Positions 28,076-36,795 of a DNA stretch of 64,000 nucleotides are shown piece after piece; within the stretch, counting starts at the first letter, position 1, and each line of letters begins with the position of its first letter. The stretch is taken from NCBI RefSeq assembly GCF_947250775.1, contig NZ_OX366349.1, positions 992,001-1,056,000 on the forward strand, written 5' to 3'. A program made the position numbers and the translations under genes. The notes below the pieces were generated by a model, which was given only the letters and a program-made list of their open reading frames with translations, was not told the DNA's origin and ran no database searches. The stretch is from Wolbachia endosymbiont (group A) of Rhinocyllus conicus. Lineage in GTDB: Bacteria > Pseudomonadota > Alphaproteobacteria > Rickettsiales > Anaplasmataceae.

Positions 28076-28507
28076 TCAACTTCCATTTTTATCACGCATT
28101 CCAAACAATAAAGGTCCGTTGTAACTCATTCCCATTATTTTTCCGGCTACTGCTGACAATGACGTGTAAAACTCTTCTCTGTAGATTAAACCCTTATCTG
28201 TTACCATTACCGCATGCGTTTCTTCCCCTCTCTCTAATATTAGCTCTGTTCCTGCTACTGGCAGTTTGTCACTACTTATTCTTTTTCCCTTCTCTAGCCG
28301 ATCTGCCAGATACTCTAGTCTTTTTAATCCTTTTCTTGACATTTCTCCATACGCTTTTTCCTGCATTCTATAAGCTAATCTTGGTATCAGATATTTCTTT
28401 GAGTATCTAGGCGCTTCTTCTCCATGTACCTTCTTCCATATTCTTCTCAACTCTACCAACGCTTTTTTCTCCAAATTCATTACTTTCTTTTCTATTTCTT
28501 TCTCCAT
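28076..28507 (-). CDS. DUF2924 domain protein
   Basis: A 143-residue basic protein matching the DUF2924 pattern (L-R-R-I-W-K-K-V-H-G-E-E-A-P, then L-I-P-R-L-A-Y-R-M-Q-E, and a late G-T-E-L-I-L-E-R with Y-R-E-E-F-Y-T-S-L-S-A-V-A). Genes of this family habitually sit immediately upstream of large serine recombinases in phages and integrative elements, as here, where its stop and the recombinase start nearly touch. A role as a recombination helper or directionality factor has been suggested by this association but is inferred. Intact. Confidence 0.85.
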   Translation of the reverse strand: MEKEIEKKVMNLEKKALVELRRIWKKVHGEEAPRYSKKYLIPRLAYRMQEKAYGEMSRKGLKRLEYLADRLEKGKRISSDKLPVAGTELILERGEETHAVMVTDKGLIYREEFYTSLSAVAGKIMGMSYNGPLLFGMRDKNGS

Positions 28508-28511
28508 ATTT

Positions 28512-28985
28512 TTAGCCCTTCATAAATAGCTTTTCAATTCTGTCCGTTTCTTTCTTTAATACCTCGGTTATCTCTTTACTATTTTTCGCATAATCCATTG
28601 CTGTTATTCCGAACTTATCTTCTTGCTCTATTTCTGCTCTTGCTTCCACTAACTCTTTTACTATTTCAACTTTCCCCACCATACATGCAAGGTGCAATGG
28701 AGTGCATTTATTGCCATACTCTTCAGCATTTACATTCCCTCCTGATTTTATCAATTCCCTCACGACTTCTAAACGTTTCTCCGTTACCGCTAGGTGCAGT
28801 GCCGTATATCCTCCTATATCTGTTGCATTCACATTCGCTCCTTTTTCAACTAATAATCTCACTGTTTTTGCGTCTACTGCGTAATGTAGAACTGTTCTGC
28901 CTTTTTCGTCTCTTGCATAAATACTTTTAAATGAGTTCTCTAATAATTCTTTTGCTGATTTATTAAATTTGCCAATCTTTAACAT
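28512..28985 (-). CDS. Short ankyrin-repeat protein (157 aa)
   Basis: About four ankyrin repeats cover most of the protein: G-R-T-V-L-H-Y-A-V-D-A-K, G-Y-T-A-L-H-L-A-V-T-E-K, C-T-P-L-H-L-A-C-M-V-G-K and F-G-I-T-A-M-D-Y-A-K. The ATG at 28985 is preceded by GAGGTGG; an in-frame GTG at 28997 overlaps that site and is less likely. It lies four bases upstream of DUF2924 and so is part of the same transcript as the recombinase. No signal peptide or membrane segment. Partner unknown. Confidence 0.85.
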   Translation of the reverse strand: MLKIGKFNKSAKELLENSFKSIYARDEKGRTVLHYAVDAKTVRLLVEKGANVNATDIGGYTALHLAVTEKRLEVVRELIKSGGNVNAEEYGNKCTPLHLACMVGKVEIVKELVEARAEIEQEDKFGITAMDYAKNSKEITEVLKKETDRIEKLFMKG

Positions 28986-29023
28986 AATCCACCTCACCTT
29001 TTCTTTAAAATCAAGTCCCCTTT

Positions 29024-29743
29024 TTAAGCCTTTCTTCCTACTACATTTTCTACCTCATCTATCATTTCGTTCACTTGGCTCATTATTTTGCTTGCTAAAT
29101 TTTTACATTCTTCCTTTATTAGCGATTTGTCTCTCTTCCTTATTTCTCCTATCTCTATTATTTTTAGCTCCGGCATGTAGCTCCCATTCAACATGTCTGC
29201 TATTTCTCCCACTAGCCCCTCTATTCCATAGCACGTCAGTTCTCTACTTTTTGTTATTCCTCCTTTTTCTCTTAAAAATTTACTTGCCTTTTCACTTTCT
29301 TCGCTATCACATAAACAATACTTTTCACTTTCCCAGATGTAATACATTGGTGTTGCACCATATTTATTTAGTTGATTAACTTCAGCCCCTGCTTCTACTA
29401 GCTCTTTTATTATTTCAACTCCTGCTCCTCCCATCTTGCACGCAGAGTGGAGTGGCGTACATCCAGTGACATATTGAGTGGCATTTACTTCTGCTCCTTC
29501 CCTTAGCAGCACTTTTACATTTTCTAAACTTTTTGCGAATACTGCACAGTGTAGTGGCGTATAACCATTTTTATCTCTTGCATTAACCTCTGCCCCTTTT
29601 TTTATTAATAATCTCACTGTTTTGTAATCAGAGATTTCTACTGCTTGGTGTAATATCGTCTCTCCTTCTTCATTTCTTTTATTAATGTCTTTAAATCCGT
29701 TACTTGATACTTCTTTAAAAAACTTACTCTTGCTAAAACTCAT
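29024..29743 (-). CDS. Ankyrin-repeat protein (239 aa)
   Basis: Four ankyrin repeats occupy the first 150 residues (G-E-T-I-L-H-Q-A-V, G-Y-T-P-L-H-C-A-V, C-T-P-L-H-S-A-C-K, G-A-T-P-M-Y-Y-I-W). An unrecognised helical C-terminal region of about 90 residues follows, rich in Glu/Lys. The start was placed at the ATG at 29743, behind GTGAGGT; a GTG at 29755 is the alternative. It resembles its downstream neighbour (28512-28985) in the first three repeats and is probably a duplicate with an added tail. It heads the four-gene recombinase transcript. Confidence 0.82.
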   Translation of the reverse strand: MSFSKSKFFKEVSSNGFKDINKRNEEGETILHQAVEISDYKTVRLLIKKGAEVNARDKNGYTPLHCAVFAKSLENVKVLLREGAEVNATQYVTGCTPLHSACKMGGAGVEIIKELVEAGAEVNQLNKYGATPMYYIWESEKYCLCDSEESEKASKFLREKGGITKSRELTCYGIEGLVGEIADMLNGSYMPELKIIEIGEIRKRDKSLIKEECKNLASKIMSQVNEMIDEVENVVGRKA

Positions 29744-29969
29744 TTCATACCTCACAAAATTAGCTTTTCTAGCACCAGATAAATTTCTTATATTTACCTG
29801 CTGCTATTCAAGTCATGTCCTTTTTAGCATGAGAAAGCAAGTCTTTTTCTTTTTATTTCATACACTTTAACCTATTATTAATATAATATATGAGGATCTA
29901 AATATAAGTGCTTAACTTATTAGACATATTACTTAACTATTTTTCCAACTTCTGTGTAAATGTCGATGT

Positions 29970-31073
29970 TCATGCCACTTCAGTACTCCCGGGTAAAATA
30001 ACTAAAATGTGCTTTTCTAATTCGTGTATTGAGTCTTTTTGCTCTGAATCCAAATCATTTTTATAGTAAACGTTGTGTTCTGCTAAAACATATTTTCTGA
30101 CCTTCTGATCTGTATAATTTTCTACTTTATAGTTGTGAGTAACGCTAAATCTTTCTAAAATTGGCTTGTGTTTTAAATTCCAATATTGCCCTGAAAGTTT
30201 ATCGCTTCCCAATACAAATTTATTTCCTCTTTCTTCTACGCTACTAACTGGAAAGCACGTATTTATGTCTCCTAAATCCCAACTGTCTGATAATACTATC
30301 TGCGCTTTTGCAAATTTAATCGATGGTAATAAACTCTGTGGTAATGGATATAGTGCTTTTAAGTTGTACCACAAATGATCTCTTTCATAGATGCCTTTAT
30401 AATCCCTTGTGTGAGGCTCGGTTTCTCCAAGGATTCCTACATCTAGGCGATATATATCATTGCTTAAAGCTCGTTCATAATGATCGCGTAGATAGTTTTC
30501 TATAACCCTAATAACTGGACCACTAGACCTGAAAAAATTTACTCTTCCAAATGATAACACTGGTCCATCTTTTTCTATTTTTACCCCTGAATAATCAGAA
30601 AGAAGATCTCCAAATAAACTCTCATCCAATATAAATCTCTGCACATTATAATAATCGTTAAAAATCCTCATCAATCTGGATCTTACAGGCAGTGATAGTT
30701 TTGCCAGCTCTACTACTGCATCCACAAAAAAGTCATTTGGAACATCTTTTATTCCTATCTGTAATTCAAAAAAGTGCTTGCCAGGTGGCTCCTCAATAAT
30801 TGTAATATCTTCTATATTTGCCCATTTTAGTGCTATTTTTAGTGATGCTGGAGTTCCTCTCAGTCTTTGAAATTTTACTCCTTCTACTACGGCTTTTCTT
30901 CTATCTTTTACCCAACGCAGTATCTCTTCTAAACCATATTCTTCTATTATCCACGGCAATGTTTCTTCTTTAAGACTAAACTTAAATCCTCTGATACAGT
31001 TTGGATCTACTTTATAATCTATCGCATCTACTAGCGCTCTTTCCTGCCTTGTTGCATTTGGTGGCAGTAACAT
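29970..31073 (-). CDS. Phage tail protein I (P2 gpI-like baseplate protein)
   Basis: The first 150 residues match the tail protein I family: L-P-P-N-A-T-R-Q-E-R-A-L-V-D-A, then I-R-G-F-K-F, W-I-I-E-E-Y-G-L-E-E-I and the R-G-T-P-A-S-L-K-I-A-L segment. P2 gpI is about 180 residues; this one is 367, with a C-terminal extension that presumably attaches to fibre components. It forms the baseplate wedge with gpJ and gpW. Its ATG overlaps the gpJ stop, so the two are co-translated. It is the last structural gene of the minus-strand late block. Confidence 0.85.
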   Translation of the reverse strand: MLLPPNATRQERALVDAIDYKVDPNCIRGFKFSLKEETLPWIIEEYGLEEILRWVKDRRKAVVEGVKFQRLRGTPASLKIALKWANIEDITIIEEPPGKHFFELQIGIKDVPNDFFVDAVVELAKLSLPVRSRLMRIFNDYYNVQRFILDESLFGDLLSDYSGVKIEKDGPVLSFGRVNFFRSSGPVIRVIENYLRDHYERALSNDIYRLDVGILGETEPHTRDYKGIYERDHLWYNLKALYPLPQSLLPSIKFAKAQIVLSDSWDLGDINTCFPVSSVEERGNKFVLGSDKLSGQYWNLKHKPILERFSVTHNYKVENYTDQKVRKYVLAEHNVYYKNDLDSEQKDSIHELEKHILVILPGSTEVA

Positions 31074-31873
31074 TAATTCAACTCAATCTTTAAATTTCTC
31101 AAATTTGCACATTCATTTCCCAGAACCACAACATCCTCTTTTGGCTCGATTAATTCTACGTTTTCTACACCATCTACAAATAAATTCGCTATTATCCATG
31201 ATCTTGTAACATTCCATCCCAGCCTTCTACTTGCTTCAAACTTCTTGATGAACTGTTCCTTAATTTCCTCCTTTGATATTACAGAACTTATGCTCATTCT
31301 GCTGTCAATATCTATTTCCGTAATATTGCAACCAATTACTGTTACTGTATCTGTTAAAACCCTTATATCATCTCTATTAACTTGCTTTCTTACAATTTCA
31401 AGTAGCTCTTCTAACACTATGCCAGTTATGGATAATTCTGTTGATAAGATTGAAATTTGTACTTTCCCTGGTATAGGTGATTCTACTAGTGCATCTTTTA
31501 CTCTACTATCTGCTGACAGTGCATGATATTTATAATATTCCTTACTTCCTCCTGTTGACCAACCTGCTATCTTTGCTTTAATTCTTTTTCTAAATCGTTC
31601 GTCCTCTTCTTCTTTTTCTCTCTCTACTCCATAAAACTCAGCTAAATTATCAAGATCTTCTCCTGTCGCAAATTTTAGTAAATTGCTCTTTACTGATTCA
31701 TTTATTCTTTGTCTTAGTAACAATTCCCTCCATGCTGCTACTTCTAATACCTTCATCGCTGGGTCACTTTCTACTAACGCTGAAAAGGTTTCATCTCTAC
31801 ACACTAACTCCTCCTTCATTCTGGAAAAGATTTCCTCATAGCTTAGTTTTTCAATAATATTAGATGTCTGCAT
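31073..31873 (-). CDS. Baseplate assembly protein J (gpJ)
   Basis: A 266-residue baseplate J family protein, with W-R-E-L-L-L-R-Q-R-I-N-E, a central L-A-E-F-Y-G-V-E-R, the A-G-W-S-T-G-G-S-K-E-Y-Y-K-Y-H-A-L-S motif and V-L-T-D-T-V-T-V later. In P2-like tails gpJ forms the periphery of the baseplate with gpI. Length is close to P2 gpJ (about 300). Two bases separate its start from the gpW stop. Confidence 0.88.
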   Translation of the reverse strand: MQTSNIIEKLSYEEIFSRMKEELVCRDETFSALVESDPAMKVLEVAAWRELLLRQRINESVKSNLLKFATGEDLDNLAEFYGVEREKEEEDERFRKRIKAKIAGWSTGGSKEYYKYHALSADSRVKDALVESPIPGKVQISILSTELSITGIVLEELLEIVRKQVNRDDIRVLTDTVTVIGCNITEIDIDSRMSISSVISKEEIKEQFIKKFEASRRLGWNVTRSWIIANLFVDGVENVELIEPKEDVVVLGNECANLRNLKIELN

Positions 31874-31875
31874 TT

Positions 31876-32211
31876 CTAAACAACTACTCCACTAATACCT
31901 ATGAATTTGCCTTCTGAAAGATACATACCTTCAAGTACAAGAGTCATTTTTCCTTCTTTAGCTTCAGCAATCTTTACTTTTTCTAACTTAAATCTCTTCT
32001 CAAATTTCCCCAGTGCTTCTGCTGTTGCTGCATAGATTTCCAAAGTTAAATCTCTATTTATTGGCTTATCCACCAATTCAAATAATCTTGAGCCATAATC
32101 TCTCCTCATTATTCTACTGTTTACTGGAGTGGTCAGTATATCAATTATCGATTGCTTTAAGTGCTCTATTCCTTCTAACGCTTTTCCTGTTTTAGCATCC
32201 ATTCCTCTCAT
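31876..32211 (-). CDS. Baseplate wedge protein gpW (gp25-like)
   Basis: About 111 residues in the GPW/gp25 family, seen in I-I-D-I-L-T-T-P-V-N-S-R-I-M-R-R-D-Y-G-S-R-L-F-E-L-V-D-K-P-I. This lysozyme-like fold protein connects baseplate to tube. The start was placed at the ATG at 32211 (MRGMDAK), just after the stop of the PDDEXK gene; the longer frame from 32253 would overlap that gene by 35 bases. In related phages gpW follows gpV/PAAR directly, so a gene has been inserted upstream of it here. Confidence 0.85.
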   Translation of the reverse strand: MRGMDAKTGKALEGIEHLKQSIIDILTTPVNSRIMRRDYGSRLFELVDKPINRDLTLEIYAATAEALGKFEKRFKLEKVKIAEAKEGKMTLVLEGMYLSEGKFIGISGVVV

Positions 32212-32218
32212 ATATTTT

Positions 32219-33256
32219 TCATGGCTCTGACTTAATACTTGCATGTTTTTCACGTGCTATAGAAATAGCCTTTCTCAACTTCTTTTCAAGAATTTCTTTA
32301 GAAGGAAGCTGTGTTAAATACTGTGCAACATGAATATTAGAGCCTTCGAGTTCAAGATATTCTATATCCTCTTGATCCTTATCAGCACATAAAATAATCC
32401 CTAACGGTTTTTCTTCACCTGCTTTTCGTTCATTTTTATCTAACCAATTTAAATACCATTCCATCTGTCCTTTATAAGCTGGTTCAAAGCGACCTATTTT
32501 TAGTTCTATTGCTATAAGACGTTTTAATCCTCTGTGAAAAAATAGCAGGTCCAAATACCTGTCAGTTGTTTTAGTACTCATCCTTTTTTGACGTGTTACA
32601 AAACAAAAATCACTCCCAAACTCTTGTAAAAATTTTGTCAATTCATCCAAGATTGTATTTTCTAGATCAGTCTCACTATAACTTGATGGCAATTCCATGA
32701 AGCTAAGGAAGTATGGGTCATGAAAAATGAATTCTGTTGCTAACATATTTTCTTCACGTAAATTTTTTATACTCCTTCTTATAAACTCTTCAGGTTTTTT
32801 TGCTAGCGCTGTACGTTCATACAACATAGTATCGATTTTACTACGTAGTGCTCTAACACTCCACCTTTCAATACGACACATTTCTATATAATAATTACGC
32901 TTCAGCTCATCAGAAATTGCAATAATTTCTACAAAATGTGACCAACTCAATTGTTGTGACAGTGTCGCGACAATTTCTTGATCAGAAAAGAATTTAGAAA
33001 ATTGCACCATACGAAATAATGACGCTCTATCAAAACCACGTCCATATTTAATCTGAAGTTCTTTTGCAAGTTGGGAGATGATTTGCTTCCCATAATCTGC
33101 ACGTTTGTGCTTTAGAATATCTTGATCAATTCTGGAGCCAATTTCCCAGTTTAACAATACTAGAGTAGAATTGAATTGAACAGAAAGATGATTCTTTGCT
33201 CTATCTATTAAATTACTAATGTCTCCTAATAGGCTAGTAGTTATATCCATATTCAT
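32219..33256 (-). CDS. PDDEXK nuclease domain protein (DUF1016/YhcG-like)
   Basis: A 345-residue protein with the N-terminal DUF1016 region (L-L-N-W-E-I-G-S-R-I-D-Q-D-I-L, Y-G-K-Q-I-I-S-Q-L-A) and a C-terminal nuclease fold. In that fold, R-Y-L-D-L-L-F-F-H-R then I-A-I-E-L-K-I-G supplies the D...E-x-K catalytic residues. Family members are linked to mobile elements and defence islands; the reaction is presumably DNA cleavage. The start was placed at the ATG at 33256, after the PAAR stop; the frame opens further upstream (33322) but would overlap PAAR. It interrupts the canonical PAAR-gpW order, so it is best read as a cargo (moron) gene. Confidence 0.8.
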   Translation of the reverse strand: MNMDITTSLLGDISNLIDRAKNHLSVQFNSTLVLLNWEIGSRIDQDILKHKRADYGKQIISQLAKELQIKYGRGFDRASLFRMVQFSKFFSDQEIVATLSQQLSWSHFVEIIAISDELKRNYYIEMCRIERWSVRALRSKIDTMLYERTALAKKPEEFIRRSIKNLREENMLATEFIFHDPYFLSFMELPSSYSETDLENTILDELTKFLQEFGSDFCFVTRQKRMSTKTTDRYLDLLFFHRGLKRLIAIELKIGRFEPAYKGQMEWYLNWLDKNERKAGEEKPLGIILCADKDQEDIEYLELEGSNIHVAQYLTQLPSKEILEKKLRKAISIAREKHASIKSEP

Positions 33257-33293
33257 AACTTTACTTTTGGTAAGTATAGCAGATGGTTTATTT

Positions 33294-33548
33294 TTATCCT
33301 GAAAAAACATTACTACTACCACTTATTACTTTAGAACCACAAGATATTGAATCTCCAACTCTTCCTATACTATAGCCATTTGCAAACACTTTTTTTGATC
33401 CTTCAATTAATACTCTACCTTCTGTAAAATTATCTCCTTTTCGGCAAACTGGCTTACCATTTACAAAAACATTGTTACTGCCGCTAATGCAGAAATGTGG
33501 TATAGCTTCTCCACAGCAGTCTCCTAACCTCACTATTCCTTTGTTCAA
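33294..33548 (-). CDS. PAAR-domain spike-tip protein
   Basis: An 84-residue glycine-rich protein with the PAAR fold repeats: V-R-L-G-D, F-V-N-G-K-P-V-C-R-K-G-D, F-A-N-G-Y-S-I-G-R-V-G-D-S-I-S-C-G-S-K and S-S-N-V-F. PAAR proteins cap the trimeric gpV spike and often bind a metal through His/Cys. The ATG overlaps the gpV stop, showing coupled synthesis of spike and tip. Confidence 0.88.
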   Translation of the reverse strand: MNKGIVRLGDCCGEAIPHFCISGSNNVFVNGKPVCRKGDNFTEGRVLIEGSKKVFANGYSIGRVGDSISCGSKVISGSSNVFSG

Positions 33549-34009
33549 TTTAAGTCGATCCTTTCTGCTTTCAGTTTGATTCCACTTTTTGTCATTTCTA
33601 TCTCTGATTTTCCTACTTTGAAATTTAATTTATCCACTACAGAAATTTCAAGATTCTTGCTCTCTTTGTCATACAATAACTTTGTTCCATCTTGAAATAC
33701 TAAACTGTTAATCATTTCACTATTCTCTGGAGCAGAATAATTTTGCTGATATATTCCAGCTAGTACTACTCCTAATGATAACTCTCCCAATGGTGACAAT
33801 ATTACTACCTGTTCATTTATGCTTGGTGGTAGCCAGCTTCTTTCCTCTCCTGCTCTAGAAGTTATCCATGGAAGAAAATCTGTTAAAAGTTCTCCTATCT
33901 TCACTCTTACTTTTGCTTTCTCATAATCTACTTCTTTTACAACTCCTATTCGTACAATGTTTGCTAACTTTCTTTGCAGCTCTGAAATAGCAAAATTACT
34001 CTCTAACAT
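33545..34009 (-). CDS. Baseplate spike protein V (gpV)
   Basis: A 154-residue baseplate assembly protein V: an N-terminal OB-fold-like region (G-V-V-K-E-V-D-Y-E-K-A-K-V-R-V-K, then L-L-T-D-F-L-P-W and S-W-L-P-P-S-I-N-E-Q-V-V-I-L-S-P) and a C-terminal beta-helix (I-E-M-T-K-S-G-I-K-L). It forms the membrane-piercing spike. It is shorter than P2 gpV (about 210). Its 5' end overlaps the previous gene by 14 bases. Confidence 0.87.
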   Translation of the reverse strand: MLESNFAISELQRKLANIVRIGVVKEVDYEKAKVRVKIGELLTDFLPWITSRAGEERSWLPPSINEQVVILSPLGELSLGVVLAGIYQQNYSAPENSEMINSLVFQDGTKLLYDKESKNLEISVVDKLNFKVGKSEIEMTKSGIKLKAERIDLN

Positions 34010-34469
34010 TTTCTTCTATTATAATCGTATGTGGCTTAATCTTATTTTCTGTCCATATCGATTTACCTAAATGAAGCTGATGACTCCAATCAACCATCCA
34101 CACCAAATATGCATCTAATTCGGGTCTAAATCCGTCAATTTCTGCAGAGATAAATTCTCCTGGTGAAACATTTTTTATATTCCATGTATTTTTGTTTACA
34201 ACTTTTGCCACCTCGGCAGCTAATGTTCTGACAATAAGAGGAGCATTTTCGATTGTGCTATCAACTACTATTCTAGCTTCAAATCTTGCTTTCAGAGCTA
34301 ATTCTTCTGTTCCTGGATCTTTTCCTTGCTCTAGACTTGATAATTCTATAAATACTGCCGGTGCTACTAATTCTTTCCTTATTGCTGGATATACTTCGCA
34401 TGTTTGTATCGCAGAAATTTCTTTCTTCAGCGTGGTACAAATTTTATCATGTAAATCTTTCAAATTCAT
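33996..34469 (-). CDS. Conserved WO tail/baseplate-region protein, function not recognised
   Basis: A 157-residue protein between the minor tail Z-like gene and gpV, overlapping both by a few bases, so it belongs to the same operon. The pattern (E-V-Y-P-A-I-R-K-E-L-V-A-P-A-V-F-I-E-L, A-R-F-E-A-R-I-V-V-D, D-A-Y-L-V-W-M-V-D-W-S) is like small tail completion/terminator proteins in position and size, but I do not recognise a named family. No cysteine motif or membrane segment. Confidence 0.7.
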   Translation of the reverse strand: MNLKDLHDKICTTLKKEISAIQTCEVYPAIRKELVAPAVFIELSSLEQGKDPGTEELALKARFEARIVVDSTIENAPLIVRTLAAEVAKVVNKNTWNIKNVSPGEFISAEIDGFRPELDAYLVWMVDWSHQLHLGKSIWTENKIKPHTIIIEENVRE

Positions 34470-34978
34470 CCTTTATAGCTCAATTCACGTTCAAAAAATT
34501 TTGTAAACACTTTCTCAACCTCATAATTAACAAGATCTCTCATTACTTTTGATGCTTCTGGTTCCAATGGCAATTTAACTTCCTTTATTGGCAATGCTGC
34601 TCTTCCTTCACGTTTAAACATACCGCTATTTCCTTTTGGCATAACTGCTGCAAATCCTCCTATAAACTCATGCTTTCCTACTTTCGATCCTCTTCTTGTT
34701 TTTTGTATCTTGCCAATTGTCGATGCTCTAATGCCATAGAGATTTGCTCTAATCAACACGTCTAATCTGCTAGTTTTCGCCTTAAAAATTCTTAATCTCT
34801 TTCTTATCAAACTTAATTTTATCTGCTTTTCCTCACTGATTTCCTTAGCTGCTTGCGCTTTTAACCATAGTGCCGTTTTGTTTAACGCTTTTATAGCTGC
34901 CAGTTTTATTTTCTGCTCTTTTCTTTCAATAGTGGAGATTATTTCATTAATATTGTTACTAATTTTAATATCAAACAC
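34466..34978 (-). CDS. Prophage minor tail protein Z-like (GPZ)
   Basis: A 170-residue basic protein. The pattern A-A-I-K-A-L-N-K-T-A-x-W-L-K-A-Q-A-A-K, with K-L-S-L-I-R-K-R-L and a late G-R-x-A-L-P-I-K-E-V, fits the lambda-type minor tail protein Z family, which completes tail assembly before joining to heads. It overlaps its neighbours on both sides by 4-8 bases. Family assignment is by pattern only. Confidence 0.75.
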   Translation of the reverse strand: MFDIKISNNINEIISTIERKEQKIKLAAIKALNKTALWLKAQAAKEISEEKQIKLSLIRKRLRIFKAKTSRLDVLIRANLYGIRASTIGKIQKTRRGSKVGKHEFIGGFAAVMPKGNSGMFKREGRAALPIKEVKLPLEPEASKVMRDLVNYEVEKVFTKFFERELSYKG

Positions 34979-35288
34979 TTTCTATTGCTTCAATTTTCCA
35001 TATTTCACTCGAAGAATCTTTTAACGGTGGTTCAAAAATCTTGTAGAACCTTTTTTCAATCTTGATATAATCGCCTATGCTAAAGGAAGTAACGTCCTGA
35101 TCACGTATTTCTACAGAAGCAATTTGCTGAGTTAATGCTCCATCTGCACCTAGAGAGTACGTAGTCTCAGGACGTTTTATTAGCACTTTTATTCTACGAA
35201 TACCCTCCTTATTTCGATTACAATATATGGCTTCCACTCCTAGATGCTTAAAACAATCCTCCAATAATCGCTTAATATTCTCTTGCAT
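34971..35288 (-). CDS. Head-tail attachment protein (lambda FII-like)
   Basis: A 105-residue protein of the small head-tail joining type: short N-terminal helix, then beta-rich sequence ending Y-I-K-I-E-K-R-F-Y-K-I-F-E-P-P and W-K-I-E-A-I. Lambda gpFII is 117 residues and sits at the same place, after capsid and before minor tail Z. The start ATG at 35288 lies 42 bases after the capsid-terminal stem-loop. Confidence 0.7.
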   Translation of the reverse strand: MQENIKRLLEDCFKHLGVEAIYCNRNKEGIRRIKVLIKRPETTYSLGADGALTQQIASVEIRDQDVTSFSIGDYIKIEKRFYKIFEPPLKDSSSEIWKIEAIESV

Positions 35289-35329
35289 ATTTCTTTTTGA
35301 TATACTAACCTTTACATGCTAAGAAAGCG

Positions 35330-35384
35330 CATACCGGTAGAGTCGTTCTGTGCCTCACCAACTTGTAATTACTCTACCAGTATG
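35330..35384 (-). promoter_or_regulatory. Stem-loop immediately after the capsid stop codon
   Basis: ACTCTACCAGTATG at 35371-35384 pairs with CATACCGGTAGAGT at 35330-35343 (14 pairs, one of them G-U in RNA), with a 27-base loop. It starts right after the capsid stop and ends before the next gene. No U-run follows in the direction of transcription, so attenuation, RNA processing or mRNA protection fits better than a classic terminator. Confidence 0.5.
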
Positions 35385-35695
35385 TTATGCTATAGCGACT
35401 TTTACTAATACGCCAGGTCTATGGCACATTGGCAGAGGATTTGACTGCGTATGTAAATCAGTTCCTCTATCAAACCTCCTTGGTTCTTGTTTTGCATAGA
35501 GTGGCTGTCCAAGAGTATTTACTGTCTCATTAAAGTCTGCTGGTGCAAAATATGTTGTAAATGTGCTCGCTGTTCCTAGTGGAAAACAGTGCCCTGTATC
35601 TTTGTCAATAAATCTTCTCACGGCTCCTTCAGGATCAGTTGCTTGCCCTCTATATTCCTCAAATGTGATTCCGCAGAACGTAAATCCTGACCTCA

Positions 35696-36795
35696 TACCA
35701 AATTCCATTACTAATCGAACAAATAAGAAACATTACAAACTCGTTTAATAGTAGTGCTGGAAATACTGACAATAAAATTACACACAACATCTTCAAGTAA
35801 GCCTATGGTATCGTAGACTCTGTTGCGTAAAGTATTGTGTTTGATATATTGCCACAACCTCTCAACAGGATTCAGTTCAGGTGAATAAGGAGGCAAGTAT
35901 ATAATGGTAATGTTTTCCTGAAATTTCAAACTTTTTGATCTATGCCAACTTGCACAATCCATTACAAGAAAGGCTTCTTTCGTGCCTAAATCTTTCGACA
36001 TCTGCTCCAGAAATATATTCATACAATCAGTGTTTACATATGGAGCAAGTAGGCTAATTTCCTTACCACTTCTTGGATTTACCGCACTGTAGATATAGAA
36101 ATTTTGTCTACCGATTTTTATTTTAACCTGCGTTCTGATCCCTTTTTTGAACCATCCGTGTCCGATTTTTGAATGAGTTCCAAATCGTGATTCATCAAAA
36201 AAATACCTCCTTTTCAGGGTGGGAATTGACTATTTTATTGAAGTATTTTTTAAACTCTTCTTGCTTGTTTTTATCTTGTTTATGGTGCATTGGCCTTGGT
36301 GTTATGTAAGAAAATTTCATCCTTTGTATCTCACGGTGCACTGTTGATTTACCGATGTTTAGGTCAAATTCCTCTGAGATTTTTATTCGCACTTCCTTAA
36401 TAGTAATATTTGGATTTTTTTCTACCCATATTTCAATTTGCTTACGTTGATTTTTGTTTAATTTGCTTTTTCTTCGCCGCTGAGACGGGGCAAATAGTTT
36501 TTCTACTCTACCAAATTTTAGATGCTTTATCCATTCAGTCAAAGCAGTCCTTGAAATTTTACATATTCTTGCTACAGCGCTTATACTACTTTCTTTTCCT
36601 GCTATTACCGCTTGTAACTTTTTTGAAACATATGCATTATTTCTGACCTTTTTTAACATTTCTTTCGCCAAATTTACAACTTTTTCGTCTAATAGTTTTG
36701 ACCTTAATGCCATTTAAACCTCGCTATTTCACTTACTTTAGTATAGCTTTTTTTCCATTATCTTCTATCTGTTCTTTGTATAGTGGGAATTGGTA
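35696..36795 (-). mobile_element. IS630-type insertion sequence, copy 2 (1100 bp), inside the capsid gene
   Basis: Same ends as copy 1 (TACCAATTCC and, inverted, TACCAAATTCC). The flanking 3-bp duplication is TCA on the plus strand (35693-35695 and 36796-36798; TGA on the coding strand). With TTA around copy 1 this gives a T-N-A target pattern. The capsid frame is restored only if a 3-bp duplication is removed. Confidence 0.88.
35711..36713 (-). CDS. IS630-type transposase in two overlapping frames (copy 2)
   Basis: The first frame (36713 to 36195, 172 residues) has the HTH region A-V-A-R-I-C-K-I-S-R-T-A-L-T-E-W and a second DNA-binding part. The second frame holds the catalytic core D-E-S-R-F-G, V-M-D-C-A-S-W-H and L-P-P-Y-S-P-E-L-N-P-V-E-R. 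They meet at seven T on the coding strand (about 36195-36202). A +1 shift or transcript slippage at this run gives a single 330-residue enzyme. Copy 1 has the same run, which argues for a programmed event. This copy lacks the extra C that breaks copy 1 and so is the likely active one. Confidence 0.82.

Noticed and set aside
27514..28410. 298-codon frame antisense to the serine recombinase and DUF2924 genes
   Set aside because: Crosses two well-supported genes and has a Ser/Leu/Phe-rich antisense composition.
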